A DNA stretch of 64,000 bases. Source: JAXMHB01 sp046346965. Its GTDB lineage: Bacteria; Pseudomonadota; Gammaproteobacteria; Xanthomonadales; SZUA-5. The notes below the pieces were generated by a model that saw nothing but the letters and a program-made list of their open reading frames with translations, did no database searches and had not been told where the DNA came from. The position numbers were made by a program, and so were the translations under genes. Positions 1 through 7,766 of this stretch are shown here, one piece after another (the first letter of the stretch is position 1; each line of letters begins with the position of its first letter). The stretch lies in the NCBI GenBank assembly GCA_046346965.1, contig JAXMHB010000008.1:62001-126000 (forward strand), given 5' to 3'.

Positions 1-1
1 G

Positions 2-553
2 ATCAAGACCTACGGCGGCGAGGAAACCCGCAACCGCCCGGCCTGGATGGCGGCGCGCATCGCCTACGCCAAAGCGCAAGGCCAGGAGGTGTATCCGGAT
101 GCCAACAACTCGCTGCGCGTGACCTTCGGCAACGTCAAGGGCTATACGCCGCGCGATGGCATCGTCTATGAGCCCTTTACCGATCTCGACGGCATCCTGG
201 AAAAGCACACCGGCGAGGATCCGTTTGACGCCACCGAGAAGCAGCTAAAGGCAATCCGCAGCAAGCAGTACGGCCCCTACGCCGTGAACGGCTCGGTGCC
301 GGTCAACTTCCTCGCCGATCTCGACATCACTGGCGGCAACTCGGGCTCGCCGATCCTGAATGCGCGCGCCGAACTGGTGGGACTGGCCTTTGACGGCAAC
401 TACGAGTCGATCAGCTCGGGCTGGGTGTTCAATCCGCAGCTGACGCGGATGATCGGCGCCGATGTGCGCTACATGCTGTGGATCATGGATGCCGTCGACG
501 GCGCCCACCGGCTGCTTGAGGAAATGGGTGTCAAACCTGCCTTCAAGCGCTGA
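2..553 (+). CDS. S46 family dipeptidyl peptidase (DPP7-like), C-terminal part only
   Basis: The gene enters from the left edge, so only the last ~183 codons are visible, open in frame from base 2. S46 enzymes are secreted or periplasmic serine exopeptidases that release dipeptides from peptide N-termini. The nucleophile motif GGNSGSP lies at about 334-354, followed by the family's conserved C-terminal helix region. Eighteen residues after the nucleophilic Ser is Gly (FDGNYE). From family knowledge this position is Gly in DPP7 (hydrophobic P1) and Arg in DPP11 (acidic P1), so a DPP7-like specificity is inferred. The downstream transporter overlaps its 3' end, which suggests co-transcription. 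Confidence 0.9.
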   Translation: MKTYGGEETRNRPAWMAARIAYAKAQGQEVYPDANNSLRVTFGNVKGYTPRDGIVYEPFTDLDGILEKHTGEDPFDATEKQLKAIRSKQYGPYAVNGSVPVNFLADLDITGGNSGSPILNARAELVGLAFDGNYESISSGWVFNPQLTRMIGADVRYMLWIMDAVDGAHRLLEEMGVKPAFKR

Positions 554-1859
554 GCGCGACACGCCCGCCGACCCGGCGCCACCGGGTCGGCGGCGCGGAA
601 TCCGCCGCGCCCAGTATCCGCAGGAACTGGCGAACTGGGCGCTGGTCAGCGTGGGTGTGGGAGCGGTGGAAGGCGCCGTCGCCGCGACGCTGGTGAAGAC
701 GCGCTACAGCGGCGCGGTGTCGGACTGGGTGCTGGATCTGGCCGTGGCTCTGGTCGCCGGGGCGCCCGCCTGGTCGAATCTGGCCAGTTTTCTGTTTGCG
801 GCGCACCAACTCGGGCGCGACAAGATTCGCTGGACGGTGCGCTGGCAAGCACTGGCCTTGGGCAGTGTGGCGATGTTGGCGCTGGTGCCGGGCGGCGCCG
901 CCGGCCTGCTCGCCTCGGTGCTGCTGGTGCTGCTGGCGCGCATCGCCTGGGTCGGCGTGATCACATTGCGCGCAGTGGTGTGGCGGCGCAATTTTCCCGA
1001 CGCTGCGCGCGCCCGGCTGGCGTCGAAACTCTCCGCCTTCAATGCCCTGCTGATGGCCGCCAGCGGCGCCACGCTGGGCTGGTTGCTGGGCCACGCGCCG
1101 GCCTGGGAGCCGGTGTATTTCGCGCTGGTCGGCGGCGTCGGCCTGTACGGTGCTTGGCGCTACCGGCGTCTGCGCCTGCGCGGTCACCAGCATCTGCGCG
1201 CTCGCGAGGCGCAAACGCGCGCCGAGGGCGATCTGCGGCTGTCCTTTGCCAGCTTCCGCAAAGTGCTCGGCGCCGATCCTGGTTACGCCCGCTACATGCG
1301 CGGCATGTTCATCTTCGGCACCGGCAACCTGATGCTGCCGGCTCCGCTGCTGCTGATCCTGGGCGAGCAGCTCAAGCTCTCGGCTTTCGAGCAGGTGCTG
1401 CTGGTGGCCACGCTGCCGCTGCTGGTCCTGCCGCTGGCGATCGGGCGCTGGGCGCAGTTTTTTGATCGGGTACACATCGTCGAATTTCGCGCCGTGCACG
1501 CCTGGAGTTTCGTCTGCGCCAGCCTGGCTTTCTTGCTCGGCTGCGTCAGCGGTCAGCTATGGCTGCTGGTGCTGGGCTCGGTGCTGCTGGGCGTGGGCTA
1601 CGCCGGCGGGCAATTGGGCTGGAATCTGGGGCACAACGACTTTGCGCGCCCAGAGCAAGCCGCACTGTACATGGGCGTGCACGTGACGCTCACCGGCATC
1701 CGCGGACTGCTGGCGCCGCTGCTCGGCGTGGCCAGCTACCGCGCGCTGGAATCGCTCGCGCCCGGGCACGGCGCCTGGATGCTGCTGCTGGCGCTGGCGC
1801 TCAACATCAGTGGCGCGATCAGCTTCCGGCGCCAACTGCGCGAGCGGGCGCCCGCATGA
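528..1859 (+). CDS. MFS-like membrane transporter
   Basis: A 443-residue protein with about ten to twelve hydrophobic segments and short basic loops, the pattern of a major facilitator-type permease of the inner membrane. The substrate cannot be read from the sequence. The reading frame is open further upstream, but the GTG at 528 is preferred: it has a GAGG-like ribosome site about 7 bases upstream and removes a non-membrane leader that only exists because it lies inside the peptidase gene. It overlaps the peptidase by 26 bases and its stop overlaps the miaA ATG (ATGA), so translation is probably coupled to both neighbours. Confidence 0.7.
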   Translation: MSNLPSSAERDTPADPAPPGRRRGIRRAQYPQELANWALVSVGVGAVEGAVAATLVKTRYSGAVSDWVLDLAVALVAGAPAWSNLASFLFAAHQLGRDKIRWTVRWQALALGSVAMLALVPGGAAGLLASVLLVLLARIAWVGVITLRAVVWRRNFPDAARARLASKLSAFNALLMAASGATLGWLLGHAPAWEPVYFALVGGVGLYGAWRYRRLRLRGHQHLRAREAQTRAEGDLRLSFASFRKVLGADPGYARYMRGMFIFGTGNLMLPAPLLLILGEQLKLSAFEQVLLVATLPLLVLPLAIGRWAQFFDRVHIVEFRAVHAWSFVCASLAFLLGCVSGQLWLLVLGSVLLGVGYAGGQLGWNLGHNDFARPEQAALYMGVHVTLTGIRGLLAPLLGVASYRALESLAPGHGAWMLLLALALNISGAISFRRQLRERAPA

Positions 1860-2833
1860 GTCCGCTGATCTGTCTGGTGGGCCCCACTGCGGCCGGCAAG
1901 ACCGCGACGGCACTGGCGCTGGCCGAGCGACTGCAGGCCGAGATCGTCAGCGTCGATTCCGCGCTGGTCTATCGCGGCATGGACATCGGCAGCGCCAAGC
2001 CGAGTCCGGCCGAGCGCGCCCGGGTGCGCCACTGGCTGATCGACATCCGCGAGCCGGAACAGGCCTACACCGCCGCCGACTTCGTCCGCGATGCCGAAGC
2101 GGCGATCGCCGACATCGAAGCGCGCGGCAAGCGCCCGCTGGTGGTGGGTGGCACGCTGCTCTATGTGCGGGCGCTGCTGCAGGGCCTGTCCGAATTGCCG
2201 CAGGCCGATCCGGCAATGCGCCAGGCGCTGGACGCCGAACTGGCCGAGCTCGGTAGTCCGGCGCTGCACCGCCGGCTCGCCGAGGTCGATCCCGTCGCCG
2301 CCGCGCGCATCCATCCCAACGATCCGCAGCGCATCCTGCGCGCGCTCGAAGTGCACGCACAGACCGGCGTGCCGATCAGCCAGCTGCAAGGCGCGTGGGC
2401 GCAGGCACCGCGCCGCCCCGGTCTGCTGCTGGCGCTGGCGCCGCCCGACCGCAGCGTGCTGCATCGCCGCATCGAGGCCCGCGTCGACGCCATGCTGGCG
2501 GCCGGGCTGATCGAGGAAGTGCGTACGCTGGCGGCACGTCCGGGCATGCGCGACGATCTGCCCTCAATGCGCTGCGTCGGCTATCGCCAGGTGCTCGGCT
2601 TTCTGCGCGGCGAGTACGATTTGCCGCGTTGCCGCGAGCTGATCGTCTACGCCACCCGTCAACTGGCCAAGCGCCAGCTGACCTGGCTGCGCGGCGAGCC
2701 GGCCACGCGCTGGTTCGACCCCGATCAGCCCGGACTGATCGACGTGCTGCTGGCCGAGATCGCCCGCGCCACGGCCGCGGATGCCAACCCCACGCTCACG
2801 CCGGCGCTGTTAAACTCGGGCGGTCCGTCGTGA
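1856..2833 (+). CDS. miaA: tRNA dimethylallyltransferase MiaA
   Basis: A 325-residue enzyme that transfers a dimethylallyl group to N6 of A37 in tRNAs reading UNN codons; cytoplasmic. The P-loop-like motif VGPTAAGKT is at residues ~7-15, followed by the substrate motif VSVDSALVYRGMDIGSAKP and the late MRCVGYRQV motif, all typical of MiaA. Length matches the family. The ATG overlaps the stop of the preceding transporter. It starts the classic miaA-hfq-hflX-hflK-hflC order of gammaproteobacteria. Confidence 0.97.
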   Translation: MSPLICLVGPTAAGKTATALALAERLQAEIVSVDSALVYRGMDIGSAKPSPAERARVRHWLIDIREPEQAYTAADFVRDAEAAIADIEARGKRPLVVGGTLLYVRALLQGLSELPQADPAMRQALDAELAELGSPALHRRLAEVDPVAAARIHPNDPQRILRALEVHAQTGVPISQLQGAWAQAPRRPGLLLALAPPDRSVLHRRIEARVDAMLAAGLIEEVRTLAARPGMRDDLPSMRCVGYRQVLGFLRGEYDLPRCRELIVYATRQLAKRQLTWLRGEPATRWFDPDQPGLIDVLLAEIARATAADANPTLTPALLNSGGPS

Positions 2834-2927
2834 AAGGGTCAGCGCGTCGTTGAGGGACGACCGCCGGCCCGCTGGCTGCGCCGATGGACCATCAAAACAG
2901 ACCAACAACAAAACAGAGAGGTCGACC

Positions 2928-3182
2928 ATGTCCCGGGGACATTCCTTGCAGGATCCTTTTTTGAACGCGCTGCGGCGTGAGCGCGTCCCGGTTTCGATCT
3001 ATCTGGTCAACGGCATCAAATTGCAGGGGCAGATCGAGTCTTTCGATCAGTTTGTCGTGCTGCTGCGCAATACCGTGTCCCAGATGGTGTACAAACACGC
3101 GATTTCCACCGTCGTTCCCGCCCGCAATGTGCGCATCACCGATGGTCCTGGTGGTGAGGGCGACGGCGAACTCGGGAGCTGA
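2928..3182 (+). CDS. hfq: RNA chaperone Hfq
   Basis: An 84-residue Sm-like protein. The N-terminus SLQDPFLNALRRERVPV and the Sm2 motif YKHAIST are diagnostic of Hfq, the hexameric chaperone that pairs small RNAs with mRNAs. The ATG at 2928 is preferred over an upstream in-frame GTG or ATG because it starts the conserved Hfq N-terminus and has an AGAGAGG ribosome site. The C-terminal tail is short and Gly/Asp/Glu-rich (GPGGEGDGELGS), as in other Xanthomonad-type Hfq. hflX follows after 2 bases. Confidence 0.98.
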   Translation: MSRGHSLQDPFLNALRRERVPVSIYLVNGIKLQGQIESFDQFVVLLRNTVSQMVYKHAISTVVPARNVRITDGPGGEGDGELGS

Positions 3183-3184
3183 GA

Positions 3185-4513
3185 TTGTTCGAACGATCCA
3201 AGGGTGGTGAACGCGCGCTGCTGATCCTGCCGAAGCGTCATGGAGTGGACTTTGACGCGGCGGCTTCCGAATTCCGGGAACTGGCCCGCTCGGCAGGCGC
3301 CGAGGTGGTGGCCGAGTGCGTGGCGCGCATCGACAAGCCCCACCCGGCGCTCTACATCGGCACCGGCAAGGCGGAAGAGGCCAAAGAGCTGGTGCAATCG
3401 GCGCAGGCCGATCTGGTGCTGGTCAACCACGCGCTGACGCCGATTCAGGAACGCAATCTGGAACGCTTGCTGGAAACCCGCGTGGTCGACCGCGCGGGCT
3501 TGATTCTCGACATCTTCGCGCTGCGTGCGCGCAGTCACGAGGGCAAGCTGCAGGTGGAGCTGGCGCAGTTGCAGCATATGGCGACGCGTCTGGTGCGCGG
3601 CTGGACCCATCTGGAACGCCAGCGCGGCGGTGCAATCGGCCTGCGCGGCCCCGGCGAAACGCAGCTGGAAACCGACCGCCGGCTGCTGGCCGAGCGCGTC
3701 AAGATCCTGAGTGCGCGTCTGCAAACCGCGGTGCGCCAACGCGAGCAGGGCCGCAAGGCGCGTGAGCGCAGTGCTCTGCCGGCGGTGGCGCTGGTGGGTT
3801 ACACCAATGCCGGAAAGTCCACGCTGTTCAATGTGTTGGCGCGCAGCGAGGTGTATGCCGCGGATCAGCTGTTCGCCACCCTCGATCCCACCGTGCGGCG
3901 CGTCGAGGACTTTTCCTTCGGCGCGCTGACGCTGGCCGACACCGTCGGTTTTGTGCGCGATCTGCCGCACGAACTGGTCGCCGCTTTCAAAAGCACGCTG
4001 ACCGAGGCACGCGAAGCCGATCTGCTGCTGCACGTCATCGACGGCGCCGACCCGCTGATGCCGGAGCACATCGCCCAGGTCGAGGCGGTGCTGACCGAGA
4101 TCGGCGCCGGCGAGATTCCGCAGATCCAGGTGATCAACAAGATCGACGTCTCCGGCGCCGAGCCCAAGGTCGAGCAGCAGGACAGCGGCCGCGTGCGTGC
4201 CCGCGCTTACGTGTCGGCCGCCACCGGCGCCGGCATCGACGGCCTGCGGCGCGCGATCGAGCAGGAGTTTGCCGGCGAGCGCATCGTCAAGACGCTGCCG
4301 CTGCGCTACGCCGACTCCGGTCTGCGCGCGCGGCTGTTGTCGCTCGGCGTGGTGCAGTCGGAACAGGATGTGCCCGGCGTCGGCTGGGCGATGGAGGTCG
4401 ATCTGCCGCAGCGGCTGGCGCTGCAACTGGCGGCGCTGCCGGGCGGTCAGGGCGATGTGGTGCGTCGACTGCTGCTGGCCAGCGAGGGTCAGGATGAGGC
4501 CGACCATGGCTAG
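3185..4513 (+). CDS. hflX: Ribosome-associated GTPase HflX
   Basis: A 442-residue GTPase that in characterised bacteria splits stalled or heat-stressed ribosomes. The N-terminal HflX domain is followed by a coiled linker (residues ~150-195) and a G domain. Visible G motifs are GYTNAGKST (G1), DTVGFVRDLP (G3) and NKID (G4). The start is a TTG two bases after the hfq stop; no better in-frame ATG exists before the conserved domain. It probably shares the hfq transcript. Confidence 0.95.
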   Translation: MFERSKGGERALLILPKRHGVDFDAAASEFRELARSAGAEVVAECVARIDKPHPALYIGTGKAEEAKELVQSAQADLVLVNHALTPIQERNLERLLETRVVDRAGLILDIFALRARSHEGKLQVELAQLQHMATRLVRGWTHLERQRGGAIGLRGPGETQLETDRRLLAERVKILSARLQTAVRQREQGRKARERSALPAVALVGYTNAGKSTLFNVLARSEVYAADQLFATLDPTVRRVEDFSFGALTLADTVGFVRDLPHELVAAFKSTLTEAREADLLLHVIDGADPLMPEHIAQVEAVLTEIGAGEIPQIQVINKIDVSGAEPKVEQQDSGRVRARAYVSAATGAGIDGLRRAIEQEFAGERIVKTLPLRYADSGLRARLLSLGVVQSEQDVPGVGWAMEVDLPQRLALQLAALPGGQGDVVRRLLLASEGQDEADHG

Positions 4514-4667
4514 CCCAGGTGGCGGACCAGCACTCGCCACTCACGCTGATCCAGGCACTATGCTTCGTATATCGCGCCGTTGAGCTTTGACTGGCGCGCC
4601 CCCATAGCAAGCAAACTCAGTTTCTACTAAGCAAGACCGCACTGCGGTCGATTCGGAGTGTAATCGG

Positions 4668-5774
4668 ATGGCCTGGAATGAACCCGGCGGCGGGCGCCGC
4701 AATCCCTGGGGTGACGGGGGCGGTGGCAATAACGGCGGCGGCGGACAACCGCCGGATCTGGAAGAGATGCTGCGTCAGCTGAAGCAGCGTTTGTCGGCAC
4801 TGTTCGGCGGCGGCAAAGGCACTGGCCGCGGCGGCAGCAGCGCAGGCAGCGGCGCCGGCGGCCTCGGCATCCTGATCGTCGTGCTGGTCGGCGTGTGGGC
4901 GCTGATCGACTCCTTCCACATCATCGACCAACGCGAGCGCGGCGTGGTGCTGCGCTTCGGCAAGGCCGATCGCATCCTCGAACCCGGCCCGCGTTTCACC
5001 CTGCCGCGGCCGATCGAGCGCGTCGAGCGCGTCGATGTCACCCAGGTGCGCTCGATCAGCAGCAAGGTGCTGATGCTGACGCGCGACGAGAACCTGGTGA
5101 ACATCGATTTCGCCGTGCAGTACACGGTCGGCGACGCCGTGCAGTTCCTGTTCAAGGTGCGCGACGTCGAGGAAACCCTCTCGCACGTGGCCGAGGCCGC
5201 CGTGCGGCAGGTCGTTGGCAGCCGCTCGCTCGACGATGTGCAGGTCGGCAACCGGCTGGAGTTCACCAACGAAGCCCGCGAGATCATGCAGAAGCTGCTG
5301 AACAACTACGAAGCTGGCATCACCGTCAGCATCGTCAACTTCCAGGACGTGGTGGTGCCGGATCAGGTCAAGGACGCCTTCGACGACGCCATCAAGGCGC
5401 GCGAAGACAAGCAGCGCGCGATCAACGATGCGCTCGCCTACGCCGCCGACGTGGTGCCCAAGGCCAGCGGCCGCAAGGCGCGCATCCTGGCCGAGGCCGA
5501 AGGCTACAAGCAGGCGGCCGAAGCGCGCGCCCGCGGTGACGCCGAGCGCTTCACGCTGCTGGTCGAGCAGTACCGCGCCGCACCCGAGGTGACGCGCAAG
5601 CGCTTGTATCTGGAGACCATGCAGGACGTGCTCTCGCGCACGCCGAAGGTGCTGATCGACGGCGACAAGGGCAACAACATGCTGTACCTGCCGCTGGACA
5701 AGTTGACCCCCACCCCGGGCGGCGGCGCTGAGCGCGCGCCGGCGGCGATGACCGGCAGCGGCGAGGGCCGATAA
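4668..5774 (+). CDS. hflK: FtsH protease regulator HflK
   Basis: A 368-residue SPFH/band-7 protein. The N-terminal ~65 residues are Gly/Asn-rich and cytoplasmic. One membrane helix follows (LGILIVVLVGVWALID, residues ~65-80), then the band-7 domain starting around HIIDQRERGVVLRFGK and an Ala/Glu/Arg-rich coiled coil. HflK and HflC form a membrane complex that surrounds and modulates FtsH. A 154-base gap separates it from hflX, so it may have its own promoter. hflC follows after 2 bases. Confidence 0.96.
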   Translation: MAWNEPGGGRRNPWGDGGGGNNGGGGQPPDLEEMLRQLKQRLSALFGGGKGTGRGGSSAGSGAGGLGILIVVLVGVWALIDSFHIIDQRERGVVLRFGKADRILEPGPRFTLPRPIERVERVDVTQVRSISSKVLMLTRDENLVNIDFAVQYTVGDAVQFLFKVRDVEETLSHVAEAAVRQVVGSRSLDDVQVGNRLEFTNEAREIMQKLLNNYEAGITVSIVNFQDVVVPDQVKDAFDDAIKAREDKQRAINDALAYAADVVPKASGRKARILAEAEGYKQAAEARARGDAERFTLLVEQYRAAPEVTRKRLYLETMQDVLSRTPKVLIDGDKGNNMLYLPLDKLTPTPGGGAERAPAAMTGSGEGR

Positions 5775-5776
5775 CC

Positions 5777-6643
5777 ATGAAGAATCTGATCCTTCCTTTT
5801 GTCGTGCTGCTCGGCATCCTGGTCGGCAGCAGTGTGTTCACCGTGCGCGAGGACCAGTACGCCGTGCTGTTCCGCCTGGGTGAGATCCAGCGCACCGACT
5901 ATGGCCCAGGGCTGCACTTCAAGCTGCCGCTGGTCAACAACGTGATGAAGTTCGACCGTCGCATCCTGTCGCTGGACAGCAAGTCCGAGCGCTTTCTGAC
6001 CTCGGAGAAGAAGGACGTGCTGGTCGATGCCGCGGTCAAGTGGCGCATCGACGACGTCAAGACCTACTACACCGCCACCCGCGGCGACGAGTTGCGCGCG
6101 CAGCAAACGCTGGGCCAGATCGTCAAAGACCGCATGCGCGACGAGTTCAACAAGCGCACGCTGCAGCAGGTGGTCGCCGACCAGCGCGACGAAATGATGG
6201 CGAATTTGACCGAAGCGGCCTCCAAGTCGGCTGCCAAGCTCGGCATCAAGGTGGTGGACGTGCGCATCAAGCGCATCGACCTGCCGGATCAGGTGACCGG
6301 CGCCGTGTTTGACCGCATGCGCTCCGAGCGCGCCCAGGTCGCCAACGCGCTGCGCTCGAACGGTTCGCAGGAAGGCGAGCAGCTGCGCGCCGAGGCCGAT
6401 CGCAAGGTGCAGGTGCTGCTGGCCGAAGCCGAACGCGACGCCCAGCGCATCCGCGGCGAAGGCGACGCCACCGCCGCCCAGATCTACGCCGAAGCTTACG
6501 GCCGCGACGCCGAGTTCTACGCCTTCTACCGCAGCCTGGAGGCCTACCGGAACAGCTTCAAGCAGCAAGGCAACGTGCTGGTGCTGGACCCGGATTCGGA
6601 GTTCTTCGAGTACTTCAACAAGGACCAGAAGCTCGATCGATGA
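5777..6643 (+). CDS. hflC: FtsH protease regulator HflC
   Basis: A 288-residue SPFH protein, partner of HflK. An N-terminal signal-anchor (LILPFVVLLGILVGSSVF) is followed by TVREDQYAVLFRLGEI, the band-7 domain, and the coiled-coil AEADRKVQVLLAEAERDAQ. Length is normal for HflC. It is translated right after hflK and its stop overlaps the next start (ATGA), so hflK-hflC-yjeT form one unit. Confidence 0.96.
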   Translation: MKNLILPFVVLLGILVGSSVFTVREDQYAVLFRLGEIQRTDYGPGLHFKLPLVNNVMKFDRRILSLDSKSERFLTSEKKDVLVDAAVKWRIDDVKTYYTATRGDELRAQQTLGQIVKDRMRDEFNKRTLQQVVADQRDEMMANLTEAASKSAAKLGIKVVDVRIKRIDLPDQVTGAVFDRMRSERAQVANALRSNGSQEGEQLRAEADRKVQVLLAEAERDAQRIRGEGDATAAQIYAEAYGRDAEFYAFYRSLEAYRNSFKQQGNVLVLDPDSEFFEYFNKDQKLDR

Positions 6644-6825
6644 GCGATTTCTGGGCCGCCGCCGCGCTGGTGCTGGTGCTGGAAGGCATCCTCCCCTTCC
6701 TCGCACCAGCCCGCTGGCGCGACGCCATGCGCCAGGTCGCCGAACTCAGCGACAGCCAACTGCGCATGATCGGCCTCGGCAGCATGCTTGTCGGGCTCGT
6801 TTGTTTGGCCTGGGTGCGGAGCTGA
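6640..6825 (+). CDS. DUF2065 (YjeT-like) small inner-membrane protein
   Basis: A 61-residue protein with two hydrophobic helices (AAALVLVLEGILPFLAP and MIGLGSMLVGLVCLAW) around a short hydrophilic loop with WRDAMRQVAELSD. This is the DUF2065/YjeT pattern, and yjeT follows hflC in many gammaproteobacteria. The molecular role is not established. The ATG overlaps the hflC stop. Confidence 0.85.
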   Translation: MSDFWAAAALVLVLEGILPFLAPARWRDAMRQVAELSDSQLRMIGLGSMLVGLVCLAWVRS

Positions 6826-6985
6826 AGCACGAGGGCACGTTCAAGCAGAGCGGAGGGGCAAAGGGCAGCGCTTGCTCGGCACCGCCGAGCGCTACCCTGA
6901 GCGCCCGACGGCTATGCCGACGGGCTGGATCGAGGGCACGCTAAGGCGCGAACCCTGGAGAGATTGCGCGCTGAAGGGCGCCGGT

Positions 6986-7137
6986 CCTGCGGCGCCTGCG
7001 CTTTTAGGAGGGCGCGGCTGCTGCGGCGCCTAGGCTTTGAGGAAGGCGCCGCTCCTGCGGCGCCTAGGCTTTGAGGAGCGCGCCGCGCCTGCGGCGCCTA
7101 GGCTTTGAGGAGCGCGCCGCTCCTGCGGCGCTTGGAA
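6986..7137. repeat. 34-bp tandem repeat, about 4.3 copies
   Basis: Units begin at 6986, 7020, 7054, 7088 and (partial) 7122. The core is CCTGCGGCGCCTAGGCTTTG followed by AGGAGCGCGCCGC, and the last full units are nearly identical. The whole stretch 6826-7766 has no credible gene: long frames through it are Arg/Ala-rich artefacts of the repeats. Confidence 0.85.
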
Positions 7138-7145
7138 GGTGCTAG

Positions 7146-7350
7146 CTCAGACTCGGAACGGAATCCTTCTCCCACCGGGAGAAGGTGGCCCGCAGGGCCG
7201 GATGAGGGCGGGTCGGGATTGAACAGCAGCGCCGCAGGCGCGGCGCCCTCCAACAGCGCGTGGACCCTCAAGCCTTCGCACCTTTGCGTGCCCTCGTGCC
7301 CTCGTGCCCTCGATCCGGCGCGGCGATGCCGCGCAAGCGCCGCCCTTCGC
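7146..7350. repeat. ~205-bp direct repeat, copy 1 (partner at 7498-7702)
   Basis: Starts CTCAGACTCGGAACGGAATC and is repeated at a constant offset of 352 bases with few substitutions and no visible indel. It contains an imperfect hairpin (TTCTCCCACCGGGAGAAGG), a GCCGCAGGCGCGGC palindrome and the heptamer tract GCCCTCGTGCCCTCGTGCCC. A shorter third copy of the middle section is at 7363-7410. Confidence 0.85.
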
Positions 7351-7497
7351 CCCTCGCGCTCTGAGGGCGGGTCAGCATTGAACAGCAGCGCCGCAGGCGC
7401 GGCGCCCTCCGGCGCGCGGTGTCGCCGGCCCTCGCGCCTTCGAGTGCCCTCAATCCGGCGTGGCCAAATCGTTCGCCCTTCGAGAGAAAGCGGCCCA

Positions 7498-7702
7498 CTC
7501 AGACTCGGAACGGAATCCTTCTCCCGCCGGGAGAAGGTGGCCCGCAGGGCCGGATGAGGGCGGGTCAGCATTGAACAGCAGCGCCGCAGGCGCGGCGCCC
7601 TCCAACAGCACGTGGACCCTCCCGCGTTCGCGCCTTTGCGTGCCCTCGTGCCCTCGTGCCCTCGATCCGGCGCGGCACCGCCGCGCAAGCGCCACCCTTC
7701 GC
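7498..7702. repeat. ~205-bp direct repeat, copy 2
   Basis: Second copy of the 7146-7350 unit, offset by 352 bases. It is followed by further TGCCCTCG heptamers up to the stop of the ABC exporter gene at 7767, so the repeat block abuts the 3' end of that gene. Confidence 0.85.
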
Positions 7703-7766
7703 CTCTCCGCTTTGCTGTTGCGTGCCCTCGTGCCCTCTCGCTCTTACGTGCCCTCGTGCCCTCGCC

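Noticed and set aside
3047..4540. Long minus-strand open frame (497 codons) opposite hflX
   Set aside because: It is the antisense shadow of a high-GC gene; His/Arg/Gln-rich and without family features. Many similar long frames elsewhere were dropped for the same reason.
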